Shown piece after piece: positions 40,793-49,243 of a DNA stretch of 64,000 bases. Position numbers and translations under genes: made by a program. Where the stretch lies: positions 1 to 64,000 of the forward strand of contig NZ_JALGBI010000004.1 of NCBI RefSeq assembly GCF_022809125.1, read 5' to 3'. This DNA is from Variovorax terrae (GTDB lineage: Bacteria > Pseudomonadota > Gammaproteobacteria > Burkholderiales > Burkholderiaceae_C). How positions within the stretch are numbered: the stretch's first letter is position 1; each line of letters opens with the position of its first letter. Below the pieces are notes generated by a model. The model was not told the origin of the DNA, searched no databases, and was given only the letters and a program-made list of their open reading frames with translations.

Positions 40793-41950
40793 TCATTGCT
40801 CTGGCGGGGCCAGGAGCACAGGATCGTCGATCACGCCGAAACGCTGCCACTTGCCACCGCGCACGATGCTCAGCGGGAACGACTTCTTCACCTCGTGGAG
40901 CTTGTTGAAACTCACGCGGCCAATGGCAGTCGTCACCTCAACGGTTTCTAGCGCGTCGCGGATTTTCCCGGGATCGTCGGACTTGGCTTTGCGCATGGCG
41001 GCTGCCAGCACCGTGATCGCCGCGTGCGTCGACGCGCTGGCTGCTTCAGCCTTGGTTCCCGTTGCCTTCTCGTAGGCACTCAGGAAGCCGGCGATCTCAG
41101 GCAACTGCGAGCCCCAATCGATCACGTTGGTGATAACGGTCCCTTCGGCGGCCTGCCCAGCAATGTCGATGTACTGCTGCGAACTCAGCGACTCGGCACC
41201 CACAACGTCCGCGGAGACACCTGCGCTGCGCAGTTGTGCCACCAGCGGGCCGACCGTGAAATAGAAGCCGGTTGCGTAGATCACGTCAGGGTTGTCGGCC
41301 TTCAGGCTAGCAATCAGCGGGCCGAATTGTCGGTCACCGGGGCTGTACTCGTATTCCTTGAGTAGCTCGATACCGTACTTGGCCGATGCTTCCTTGAAGC
41401 CAGACGCCAAGGTCTTTCCGAAGTCGGTCTTGATGGTCAGTAGCACGGCCCGCTTCTTGTGCAGTGTGCCACCAATCAGCTTGGCCGCGGCGCGCCCCTG
41501 AACTTCCCCCATACTTGTCGCGCGGAACATGTAGTTGCCAGTACGGGTGATCTCGGGCGCAAAGGCGATCGCGGCGATATAGGGAATCCTCGCCTTCTGG
41601 AAGACCGGCGCCGCTGCGCGACTTGGCCCGGAGAACCCGGTCGACACAACCGCGCGCACGCCGTCACCGACCATCTTGTTGGCGACGGGAACCGCTTGCT
41701 CGGGCTTGCCCTGGTCGTCGAATACGACCAGCTCGAGCTTCTTGCCGTTCACGCCGCCGGATCCATTGATTTGCTCCACGGCGAGCTTCGCCGCGGCCAG
41801 GCCGGAGTTGCCGTCGGCTGCCGCCGGGCCGGTGAGTCCAGCATGAAATCCGATCTTGGTCGTCCCCTGAGCGAACGCTGCGGGAGCGATGGCTGATGCG
41901 CACAGCGCGATGGCAATGCCAAGAAAATGCCTGCAATTCGTCGTCATCAT
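40793..41950 (-). CDS. Periplasmic Liv-type substrate-binding protein
   Basis: 385 residues with a signal peptide (CRHFLGIAIALCASAIAPAAFA, cleaved before QG). The mature protein is a type I periplasmic binding fold: TTKIGFHAGLTGPAAADGNSGLAAAKLAVEQINGSGGVNGKKLELVV, then YIAAIAFAPEITRTGNYMFR. It delivers substrate to LivHMGF. Homologues in such catabolic operons bind aromatic acids. It overlaps the periplasmic RidA gene by 4 nt. Confidence 0.9.
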   Translation of the reverse strand: MMTTNCRHFLGIAIALCASAIAPAAFAQGTTKIGFHAGLTGPAAADGNSGLAAAKLAVEQINGSGGVNGKKLELVVFDDQGKPEQAVPVANKMVGDGVRAVVSTGFSGPSRAAAPVFQKARIPYIAAIAFAPEITRTGNYMFRATSMGEVQGRAAAKLIGGTLHKKRAVLLTIKTDFGKTLASGFKEASAKYGIELLKEYEYSPGDRQFGPLIASLKADNPDVIYATGFYFTVGPLVAQLRSAGVSADVVGAESLSSQQYIDIAGQAAEGTVITNVIDWGSQLPEIAGFLSAYEKATGTKAEAASASTHAAITVLAAAMRKAKSDDPGKIRDALETVEVTTAIGRVSFNKLHEVKKSFPLSIVRGGKWQRFGVIDDPVLLAPPEQ

Positions 41951-42540
41951 TTCTTCTCCATTGAGGTGACGCTAGGCTTGACCTCGACGAAGGTCTCAAC
42001 CTCGAAGGTAGCGCCGAAGGGGCCAGACGCGATGCCTTCTGTCGTGCGCGCGTGTTTGCCGGCGTCACCAAATACAGCAACGAAGAGCGACGAGCAGGCA
42101 TCGGTGATTTTGGTTTGGTCGGTGAATTCAGGCGTCGACCAAATCTTTCCCTTCACATACGCGATACGCTGGACGCGGTTCAAATCCCCCAGTGCCAGCT
42201 TCATGCGGGCGATCTGGCGGACACATGCCAGTTTGGCGGCGACCATTGCGTCATTGACACTTACCTGGTCCGGTACGCGCCCCTTGACGAACTGACCATC
42301 GGGCCGCTGCGGCGCGGCACTCGAGAGAATGAGCAGGTTGTCCACTTGCACCGCGTCGACATAGTTCCCGAAGGCTGGTTTCAGAACCGGAAGCTCGCCG
42401 TTGGCGAAGCCCAGCACCGTCAATTCGGACTTCAGGCGTGATTCAACGGAACCGGTCTCCTGTGCGTAAAGGGCGCCGGCTGTGGTCGCGAGGACCAGTC
42501 CGCTAAGGAGCGAGCAGACTGATCGAAGTGAGTGGGGCAT
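41947..42540 (-). CDS. Exported RidA-family protein
   Basis: 197 residues with a signal peptide (SLLSGLVLATTAGALYAQ) and a RidA/YjgF domain: VDNLLILSSAAPQRPDGQFVKGRVPDQ, AKLACVRQIARMKLALGDLNRVQRIAYVKGKIWSTPEFT, and a C-terminal GATFEVETFVEVKP block. RidA proteins are normally cytosolic, so export is unusual. It sits between the FAD hydroxylase and the binding protein. It may process an unstable or keto/imino form outside the cytoplasm. Catalytic residues are not clear, so a binding role is possible. Confidence 0.8.
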   Translation of the reverse strand: MPHSLRSVCSLLSGLVLATTAGALYAQETGSVESRLKSELTVLGFANGELPVLKPAFGNYVDAVQVDNLLILSSAAPQRPDGQFVKGRVPDQVSVNDAMVAAKLACVRQIARMKLALGDLNRVQRIAYVKGKIWSTPEFTDQTKITDACSSLFVAVFGDAGKHARTTEGIASGPFGATFEVETFVEVKPSVTSMEKK

Positions 42541-42560
42541 GGTGGTTTTCCTTATGTGAT

Positions 42561-43859
42561 TCAGAAGCGAGGCGGGGTGTATGCCGCCTGGAGAAACTCC
42601 GGGTAGGATCCGTGCGTGTCGTAGGACTTCCGATCGTTGAGACCCTGGATGGCGAATCCGGCGAGCTTCTTGAACGCGTCCGCGCGTTCCTGAAGTTCCT
42701 GCGCACTCAGCACGTCATGGATGTCCTTGAAGCCCTGCGGCGCGCGCTCCTCGACGAGCTCCATGACAACTTCCGGCCCGAGCGTCCGATTCTCGAGTGC
42801 GATGTCTCGCATCGGAGGAAGGCGCTCAGCTTCGTATCGACGTAGACCCTCCTGAGGGTCGAGACGGCAGGTCGCGAGATGCCACGCCAGCACGCGCGCA
42901 TCCACCACGGCCTGCGAGCCTGCCTGCGAGCCCACCGGGTGCATGGGATGGGCAGCGTCGCCCACCAGAGTTACTCGGCCAAAGGTCCAACGCGGCACGG
43001 GGTCGCGGTCCACCTTGGGAAATTCGAACACCTCGGCACCGGCGGCAATCAGGGCGGGCACATCCAACCAGTCGAAACGCCAGGACTCGAAAGCATCGGC
43101 GAAGCGGGCCTTGTCAACCTTCTGATTCCACTCTTCACGGGGCGGGCCATTTCCGCTTTCACCTAGCTCAGTGATCCAGTTCATCATCATGCGACCGTCT
43201 GGCAGCGCGAGCATCGGATAGCACACAAGCTTCTGGTTGCGGTGGCCGGCGATGATCATCGTGCGGCCACTGAGGAAGGACGCTGCAGGCACAGCGCTGC
43301 GCCACATCAACTGACCGCCAAAGCGCAACGGCTGGTCCGGATAGAAATGCTTGCGCACCACCGAATGGATGCCATCGGCCCCCACCAGGATGTCTCCGCG
43401 CACAGGCGGGAGCGGCGCGCCGGTCGTGCTGTCGATGAAATGCGCTGTGACGCCTTGGTCGTCCTGATCGAATCCCACCAGCCGATGCCCGGTGTGGATG
43501 CGGTCAGTGCCCAGCCGGGCCTTGGCGGCAGTCAGCAAGATGATCTGCAGCGTGCCGCGGTTGATCGCGTACTGAGGCCACCGGTAGCCGGCTTTTTGCC
43601 CGCGCGGCTCGCTCCAGATGCGCTGGCCCCTCTTGCTGTAGAAGGCGAGCTCTTCGATACGCACGGCCTGCCGCTCCAGTTCGTCCGCAAGACCCAGCTC
43701 GGTCAGTTCGCGCACGGCATTAGGCTGAAGGTGGATGCCCAAACCCAGCGCCGCGATCTGCGGCGCTGCTTCGAAAACGTGCGCTCGGATGCCGGCTGCC
43801 TGTAGGCTCAGCGCTGCCGCCATGCCACCGATTCCGCCGCCAACAATGATTGCTTCCAT
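42561..43859 (-). CDS. FAD-dependent aromatic hydroxylase (group A monooxygenase)
   Basis: 432 residues from MEAIIVGGGIGGMAAALSLQAAG (GxGxxG dinucleotide site). The DG motif is GDILVGADGIHSVVRKHF, and the second FAD motif is GRVTLVGDAAHPMHPVGSQAGSQAVVDARVLAWHL, all typical of PhzS/salicylate-hydroxylase-like enzymes. It should hydroxylate an aromatic acid with NAD(P)H and O2, preparing it for ring cleavage. First gene of the leftward catabolic operon, divergent from a LysR gene 201 nt away that probably controls it. Confidence 0.9.
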   Translation of the reverse strand: MEAIIVGGGIGGMAAALSLQAAGIRAHVFEAAPQIAALGLGIHLQPNAVRELTELGLADELERQAVRIEELAFYSKRGQRIWSEPRGQKAGYRWPQYAINRGTLQIILLTAAKARLGTDRIHTGHRLVGFDQDDQGVTAHFIDSTTGAPLPPVRGDILVGADGIHSVVRKHFYPDQPLRFGGQLMWRSAVPAASFLSGRTMIIAGHRNQKLVCYPMLALPDGRMMMNWITELGESGNGPPREEWNQKVDKARFADAFESWRFDWLDVPALIAAGAEVFEFPKVDRDPVPRWTFGRVTLVGDAAHPMHPVGSQAGSQAVVDARVLAWHLATCRLDPQEGLRRYEAERLPPMRDIALENRTLGPEVVMELVEERAPQGFKDIHDVLSAQELQERADAFKKLAGFAIQGLNDRKSYDTHGSYPEFLQAAYTPPRF

Positions 43860-43964
43860 TCTTTTCAATCTCCGGGGTGCAGGTTGCTCACCCATGGTTG
43901 TGAATGATAGGAAGGCGAGTGCCAAAGACAATTGAAAAGTTGAAGCCTTGATATGAAGAAATTG

Positions 43965-43979
43965 ACAAGTCGTGTCAGG
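43965..43979. promoter_or_regulatory. LysR-type operator candidate in divergent gap
   Basis: TGACA-N5-TGTCA, a dyad inside the 201-nt gap between the FAD hydroxylase and the LysR gene; the first T and last A fit a T-N-A LysR box. AT-rich sequence (TTGATATGAAG) lies next to it. LysR regulators usually bind such sites in divergent promoters to control both genes. Inference from position and symmetry. Confidence 0.5.
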
Positions 43980-44060
43980 TAATACCCTGGATTTCCCTCT
44001 GGAAAACAGTGGCCGTTAACTGCTAGATTTCAACCAAGTTCACATATCGGGAGTATTTCT

Positions 44061-45002
44061 ATGGCCAGGCTGGACTGGTACATCCGCGCTGGACTCAAGC
44101 TACGCCACCTGCAGTTGCTGGTCGCATTGGGTGATTTCGGCAACCAAGGCAAGGTGGCCGCCTTCATGAATGTGACGCAATCTGCGCTGTCCCGAACGAT
44201 GGCGGAGCTGCAAGCGGGCATGGGGCAGCAACTGTTCGAGCGTACCGGCCGGGGGCTGCGCCCCACGCCCTATGGCGAGTGCTTGATTCGCCACGCCCGC
44301 CGCATCCTGCAGGACTTATCGGATGCCGGCGAGGAGTTGCACGCGCTGGCGACGGGCACCTCCCGCAAGCTGCGTGTGGGCGCACTGCCGGCTTCCGCGT
44401 CCTGGCTGCTGCCGCGAGCGCTGCGCCTGTTCAAGAACGGCTCACCCACGGCGTCGATCGCGGTGCGCGAAGGCACGATGGATGCGTTGCTGCACGAGCT
44501 GCGGCTGGGCAACCTAGACTTGATCGTCGGCACCTTGCCTTCGCGCCATATGGGGCTGGATCTGGAGGAGCAGCCCCTGTTCGACGACGCCACGGCGCTG
44601 GTGGCCCGCACTCACCACCCGCTGGTGCGCAGCGCGTCGAAGCCCCTCTGGCGCGAGCTGGTGCGCTATCCCTGGGTGCTGCCGCCGCACGATTCGTTGC
44701 TGCGCCAGCCGCTACTGCAGGCCTTTGCGGCCCATGGTGTCGAGCCGCCAATAGATTTCATCGAAACGCTCTCGCTCAACGTCACGGTGAACTACCTGCA
44801 GGGCAGCGACGCCGTCGCCACGTTGCCGGCCACGCTCGCGCGCAAGTATTCCGTCCTGGGCGCGTTGGCCATGCTGGCGGTGGAGATGCCGCGACTCGTG
44901 CGGCCCGTCGGCCTGCTTTGGCTGCGCGGACACAAGCCCGGTAACCCGCAATTCGTCGAATGCCTAGAGCAGGCGGCGCAGGAACTCGTGGCGGGGGGGT
45001 GA
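44061..45002 (+). CDS. LysR-family regulator of the catabolic operon
   Basis: 313 residues. The N-terminal HTH is LKLRHLQLLVALGDFGNQGKVAAFMNVTQSALSRTMAELQ, followed by LFERTGRGLRPTPYGE; the effector domain spans about 95-300 (LRVGALPASASWLLPRALRLF). The HTH has the usual A-S-x-L-x4-Q-S-A-S-R logic, slightly varied. It is transcribed away from the FAD hydroxylase and likely activates the degradation/import operon in response to its substrate or an intermediate. Confidence 0.9.
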   Translation: MARLDWYIRAGLKLRHLQLLVALGDFGNQGKVAAFMNVTQSALSRTMAELQAGMGQQLFERTGRGLRPTPYGECLIRHARRILQDLSDAGEELHALATGTSRKLRVGALPASASWLLPRALRLFKNGSPTASIAVREGTMDALLHELRLGNLDLIVGTLPSRHMGLDLEEQPLFDDATALVARTHHPLVRSASKPLWRELVRYPWVLPPHDSLLRQPLLQAFAAHGVEPPIDFIETLSLNVTVNYLQGSDAVATLPATLARKYSVLGALAMLAVEMPRLVRPVGLLWLRGHKPGNPQFVECLEQAAQELVAGG

Positions 45003-45097
45003 GTCCGTGCCTGAGCGGCCCGATATCACAAACTGGTTATCTCAGCCGCCGATGTTCTCAATGGATGCCTTGAGGCGTGGTCGCAATACTTGCCACC

Positions 45098-45736
45098 ATG
45101 GCAAAGATTGGAACAAACCTCAAGAGCCGCGTCGCCGTCATCGGCGCGACCGGGCGCGCGGGCGGCCGCATCATCGAAGAACTGCTTGCGAGAGGCCACA
45201 GCGTTACGGCGATTGCTCGCGGCGCGGCCTCGTTGGAGGCACGCCCCGGGCTCACACCGTGCGCCATCGATGCGCGCGATTCGGATGCGCTGGCGCGCGC
45301 GATCGAAGGACATGATGCTGTTATCAGCGCAGCGCGCTTCAGCGATCTGTCGGCCGTAGCGGTCATCGCCGCGGTGCAGCGAGCCGCCGTTGCGCGCGTG
45401 CTCGTCGTCGGTGGCGCCGCCAGCCTGCGCACCGCAGATGGCATGCGGCTGTTCGACTCGCCCACTTTTCCCGAGGCCTATCGGGCTGAAGCCGGTGCCG
45501 GCATCGCATTCCTCGAAGCGTTGCAGGCCGAGCGCTCGCTGGACTGGACCTTCCTGTCGCCCGCGGCGCTCTTCGACGGCCAGCAGCGGACCGCAAAGTT
45601 CCGGCTCGGCCTGGACAACCTGCTGATCGATGCGCAGGGCGTCAGCCAGGTCAGCTTTCCCGACTACGCGATCGCCATGGTCGATGAACTGGAGGCGCCG
45701 GCTCACCGGCGTCAGCGCTTCCACGTGGCGTACTAG
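45098..45736 (+). CDS. NAD(P)-binding Rossmann reductase (NmrA/BVR-B-like)
   Basis: 212 residues. VAVIGATGRAGGRIIEELLARGHSVTAIAR is the dinucleotide loop of atypical SDRs. VARVLVVGGAASLRTADG and DWTFLSPAALFDG are the usual central blocks of this NAD(P)H-binding group. The ATG (MAKIGTNLKSR) is preferred over a GTG 21 nt upstream. Catalytic Tyr/Lys are not obvious, so it could be a sensor-like member rather than an enzyme. Confidence 0.82.
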   Translation: MAKIGTNLKSRVAVIGATGRAGGRIIEELLARGHSVTAIARGAASLEARPGLTPCAIDARDSDALARAIEGHDAVISAARFSDLSAVAVIAAVQRAAVARVLVVGGAASLRTADGMRLFDSPTFPEAYRAEAGAGIAFLEALQAERSLDWTFLSPAALFDGQQRTAKFRLGLDNLLIDAQGVSQVSFPDYAIAMVDELEAPAHRRQRFHVAY

Positions 45737-45765
45737 AAGCCGGTGCCCTTGTTGGAGAGCGAACC

Positions 45766-46932
45766 ATGTCTTACCCGATGCAATGCACTACCTCGCCCGC
45801 GCCCTTGCGGCACCGCGCCTGGCGCACACTGTCGCTGATGGCCGCCTGCCTGCTCGGCCTGCCGGTCGCGCAAGCCGGCGTGACCATCGCGCAGATCGTG
45901 CCCTTAAGTGGCCCGCTGGCGGGTCCTGGCATGACCTTCTCGGCCGGAGCAGCGGCCTGCATCGAGGATACCAACCGCAAAGGCGGCGTAGCTGGCAAGC
46001 CGGTGAAGTACGTGAAGGTGGACGACGGCTATGACCCGGCGCGATCGGTGGCCGCACTCGAGTCCCTGCTGGAGCGTCCCGACCGTCCTTCCGCGCTGCT
46101 GGTATTCGGCACCGCCAGTTCCCTGGCCGTGAGCAAACGGGCTGCCGAACTGAAAGCCGAATTACCGATCCTGCCCACAGGCAGCGGCGCGCGCAGCTTG
46201 CAGGAAAGCGAAGACCCCAACCTGTTCCATGTGCGGGCCGCCACGGCGGTCGAAGTCGACCGGCTCATCGCCGCGCACGCGATCACCGGCATCAAGTCCT
46301 TCGCGGTGATCTACCAAGATGACGCGTTGGGCCAGGACGGGTTGGCCGCTGCACGTGCCACGATGGCCCGCCTGGGCCTGCCGGCACCGCCAGCTGTCGG
46401 TTTCGCGCGCGGCACCAAGGACTTCGACACTGTTGCACGGCAGGTGGCCGGCGCGGCGGCGCAGGCTGTGCTGATCGTCGGGCCGGGGCCGGACATCGCG
46501 CGCTTTATCCAGAGCGCTCGCACAGCCCAGCTCACCGCCCGCCTGCTCGCGATCTCCAACCTCGAGCCCAGTCAGTTGGTGAAGACGGTAGGGACCGATG
46601 CGGCGCGCGGCATTTCCATCGCCCAGGTGTTTCCGGATCTGGTGCATCCCAGGCTGCCGCTCGCGCGGGAGTTCACCCGCATCGTAGGCGCCAGCCCTGA
46701 TACCGCCTTGCTGAACCCCTACGCCCTTGAAGGCTGCATCCAGGCGCTGACAGTGATCGAAGCAGCCCGTCGCACGCGCGACGGCAGTGGCCCCGCGTTG
46801 CGGCAGGCGCTGGAGAACTCCAGTCGCCTCGATCTGGGTGGTTACTTCCTGACGTTCAGCCGCGGTCGCCATGCGGGATCGAGCTTCGTCAACATCGGTG
46901 TGATGGATCGCCAAGGGCAGCTGCGATTCTGA
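45766..46932 (+). CDS. Periplasmic Liv-type substrate-binding protein
   Basis: 388 residues. The signal peptide runs through HRAWRTLSLMAACLLGLPVAQA; the actual start may be the inner ATG. The mature fold begins GVTIAQIVPLSGPLAGPGMTFSAGAAACIEDTNRKGGVAGKPVKYV. It captures a small organic molecule for an ABC importer, but no permease or ATPase gene is adjacent. It may work with the LivFGMH set in the leftward operon or act as an orphan receptor. Confidence 0.87.
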   Translation: MSYPMQCTTSPAPLRHRAWRTLSLMAACLLGLPVAQAGVTIAQIVPLSGPLAGPGMTFSAGAAACIEDTNRKGGVAGKPVKYVKVDDGYDPARSVAALESLLERPDRPSALLVFGTASSLAVSKRAAELKAELPILPTGSGARSLQESEDPNLFHVRAATAVEVDRLIAAHAITGIKSFAVIYQDDALGQDGLAAARATMARLGLPAPPAVGFARGTKDFDTVARQVAGAAAQAVLIVGPGPDIARFIQSARTAQLTARLLAISNLEPSQLVKTVGTDAARGISIAQVFPDLVHPRLPLAREFTRIVGASPDTALLNPYALEGCIQALTVIEAARRTRDGSGPALRQALENSSRLDLGGYFLTFSRGRHAGSSFVNIGVMDRQGQLRF

Positions 46933-46959
46933 GCAGTGCACACAGCAACAGGCTTGGAC

Positions 46960-47244
46960 ATGTTCGATTTCCTGATGAAGCGGCGGCTCTGTGCGATCGC
47001 TCCGCCACTTTCGACGCCACCCGACATGGCTTATCGCCTGCGCAGTTGGCCGCCGCTGAACGGCAGCGCGAGAACGGCCGGCGTGCTGCGCACGCTCACG
47101 CGCATGACCCTGGGGCCCATGTCCGCGCAACGGTTCGTGACTGGGTCGGGATTGACGCAGGCGGATGGCGAGCGGCTCCTGAAGAGGCTGGTGGACGCCG
47201 ACTATGTCGAGGAGATCGACATCAAGGCCTTTCGGAGAACATGA
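46960..47244 (+). CDS. Small winged-helix-like hypothetical protein
   Basis: 94 residues from MFDFLMKRRL (GTG 24 nt upstream is possible). The C-terminal half, SAQRFVTGSGLTQADGERLLKRLVDADYVEEIDI, has the rhythm of a winged helix: helix, recognition helix, then a short strand. No close family is recognised. It ends 1 nt before the next ATG, so it is coupled to the membrane protein. Confidence 0.6.
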   Translation: MFDFLMKRRLCAIAPPLSTPPDMAYRLRSWPPLNGSARTAGVLRTLTRMTLGPMSAQRFVTGSGLTQADGERLLKRLVDADYVEEIDIKAFRRT

Positions 47245-47245
47245 C

Positions 47246-47986
47246 ATGAACGAGTTGCTGTCTCACCCCGCAATGCAGGCCGCGGTCGTGCCTTTTGTCG
47301 TGGCACTTGTCGTCGCTTCCTTTTGGCGCGGCCGCTTCGCGGCACTGGCCGTGACAGGCGGCTTTGCAGCCTGCGTGGCGTTCACCGTCGGCTGGGACCT
47401 GGAGCCGCTCTCATCCGCACGCAAGCTGGAGCTCGTTGTCGTCGCGGCCGGCGCCGTGTCGCTGGTGTTGGGCTTTCTGCCAGCACGACGCGGCCGTCTG
47501 CTCGGTGTCGTCCTGCCTGCTCTAGCCGCGACGGCTGCGTGCTGGGTCGGCTGGAATCTGATGAAGCAGATGGAAGTACCGAACATGCTGCTCGCGATTG
47601 CCGGCGCTGCGGTGTTCGTAGCTGCGCTCGTGTATCTCTCGAACGGCTTACCCGACGCGCGGATCGCGCAAGCCAGTGCCGCCGTGCTGGCATGGGCCGC
47701 GGGAGCCTTGGCACTGCTGGGCGCATCCGCGGTGCTTTCCCTCTTCAGCCTCTCGGCCGGGTCGGCCAGCGCCGCTGTGTTCGGCCTGCAACTGTTGCTG
47801 CGCCGACGCGACTTGCGGCCCTGGGACGCGTTGCCGGCGTCGGTCACCGCGGCGCTGGTCGCCTTGCTGTCCTGTCTGTCCGGTGGCGTGCCCTGGTACG
47901 CGCTGCTGCCTTTGCTGGCGGTGCCGCTGACGGGCCGGCTCGTCCTGAAATTCATCCCCCAACTTACCAACGGAGACCTTCCATGA
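47246..47986 (+). CDS. Polytopic membrane protein
   Basis: 246 residues, strongly hydrophobic, with about eight predicted transmembrane segments (for example PFVVALVVASFW, LELVVVAAGAVSLVLGFLPA, ASAAVLAWAAGALALLGASAVL, ALLPLLAVPLTGRLVL). No catalytic or transport motif is seen. Overlaps the YceI gene by 4 nt, so they are coupled. A partner role in lipid/quinone handling with YceI is a guess. Function not recognised. Confidence 0.75.
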   Translation: MNELLSHPAMQAAVVPFVVALVVASFWRGRFAALAVTGGFAACVAFTVGWDLEPLSSARKLELVVVAAGAVSLVLGFLPARRGRLLGVVLPALAATAACWVGWNLMKQMEVPNMLLAIAGAAVFVAALVYLSNGLPDARIAQASAAVLAWAAGALALLGASAVLSLFSLSAGSASAAVFGLQLLLRRRDLRPWDALPASVTAALVALLSCLSGGVPWYALLPLLAVPLTGRLVLKFIPQLTNGDLP

Positions 47987-48573
47987 CGTTCGCACGTTCC
48001 CTCTTCACCATCGCCTTTCTTGGCGCCAATACCGCCTGGGCCGCCTCGCAGACCTACGTGCTCGACCCGCAGCACTCGTTCCCCCACTTCTCGATCAGTC
48101 ATCTCGACATGTCCACGATCCACGGCCGCTTCGACAAGATGAGCGGCAAGGTGGTGTACGACGCCGCGGCCAGGACGGGCGCCATCGACGTGAAGATCGC
48201 CACCGCCTCGGTTACCACCGGCGATGGCGCGCGCTCCGACGGCAGTCGCAGCCGTGACGACCATCTGCGCTCGGCCGACTTCTTCAACGCTGCGGAATTC
48301 CCCGAGATGCACTACAAGTCCAGCAAGTTGAACTTCAACGGTGACAGGCTCGAAAGTGTGGACGGCACGCTGACGCTGCTGGGTGTTTCCAAGCCGGTGC
48401 GCATGCAGGTCACGCACTTCAAGTGCGGCCCGAATCCGTTCAGCAAGAAAGCCATGTGCGGTGCCGATGCGGAGGCCACGGTCAAACGCACGGACTTCGG
48501 CATGAGGTTCGGTGTGCCCGCCATCGCCGACGAAGTCAAGCTGCAAATCAACCTCGAGGCGTACCCCGAATGA
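47983..48573 (+). CDS. YceI-family periplasmic lipid-binding protein
   Basis: 196 residues with a signal peptide (MTFARSLFTIAFLGANTAWA). The YceI lipocalin-like barrel is seen in YVLDPQHSFPHFSISHLDMSTIHGRFDKMSGKVVYD, DDHLRSADFFNAAEFPEMHYKSS and LTLLGVSKPVRMQVTHF. The family binds polyisoprenoids, quinones or amides in the periplasm. Ribosome site CGGAGA. Its stop overlaps the start of the broken aminotransferase gene (ATGA). Confidence 0.92.
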   Translation: MTFARSLFTIAFLGANTAWAASQTYVLDPQHSFPHFSISHLDMSTIHGRFDKMSGKVVYDAAARTGAIDVKIATASVTTGDGARSDGSRSRDDHLRSADFFNAAEFPEMHYKSSKLNFNGDRLESVDGTLTLLGVSKPVRMQVTHFKCGPNPFSKKAMCGADAEATVKRTDFGMRFGVPAIADEVKLQINLEAYPE

Positions 48574-49243
48574 CCTCACTCGTGTTCGAACACACACCTG
48601 CCTATCCCGGCGACTCCATCCTCAGCCTGAACGAGGATTTCCATCGTGACCAGCGCATCGGCAAGGTCAACCTGAGCATAGGCATCTATTTCGATGACGC
48701 GGGCGGCTTCCGGTCCTTCGCGCCGTGCAGGAGGCCGAACGACGTCTAGGCGCAGAGCAGGGCGAAGGCCCGCGCCCCTATCTGCCGATGGCGGGCATTC
48801 CCGCGTACCGCGCGGCAGTGCAGGAGATCGTCTTCGGGGGCGATAGCGGCGCCCTGCGCGAGGGCCGGGTCGCCACCATCCAGACGCTGGGCGGCAGCGG
48901 CGCGCTCAAGGTGGGCAGCGATATCCTCAAGCGCCTGTTCCCCGATTCTGAGGTCTGGATCAGCGATCCGTCCTGGGAGAACCATCGCGTGGTCTTCGAG
49001 GGCTCGGGATTCAAGGTGAACACCTATCCCTACTACGACGGCGCGACGGGCGGCCTGTGCTTCGAGGACATGCTGCGAGCGCTGCGCGACATGCCGCCGC
49101 GCAGCATCGTTTGCTGCACGTCTTCTGCCACAACCCGACCGGCGTCGACCTGACTGCTTCGCAGCGGCCGGCTCTGCGTGGCCGGACTCAACCAACAGAA
49201 CGTCGATGTCGTCGGAAGTTCAATCGCGGCCGTGCTGAAGTAG
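48570..49243 (+). pseudogene. Aromatic amino acid aminotransferase, broken
   Basis: It begins MTSLVFEHTPAYPGDSILSLNEDF and KVNLSIGIYFDDAG, the TyrB/AspC-family N-terminus. A frameshift near 48706 shifts to VQEAERRLGAEQ, then YLPMAGIPAYRAAVQEIVFG and LGGSGALKVGSDIL. A second frameshift near 49111 is needed to read LLHVFCHNPTGVDLT. At about 49160 the text jumps to the C-terminal RLCVAGLNQQNVDVVGSSIAAVLK and a stop. Roughly 200 residues, including the PLP lysine, are missing. It cannot be active. Confidence 0.88.
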
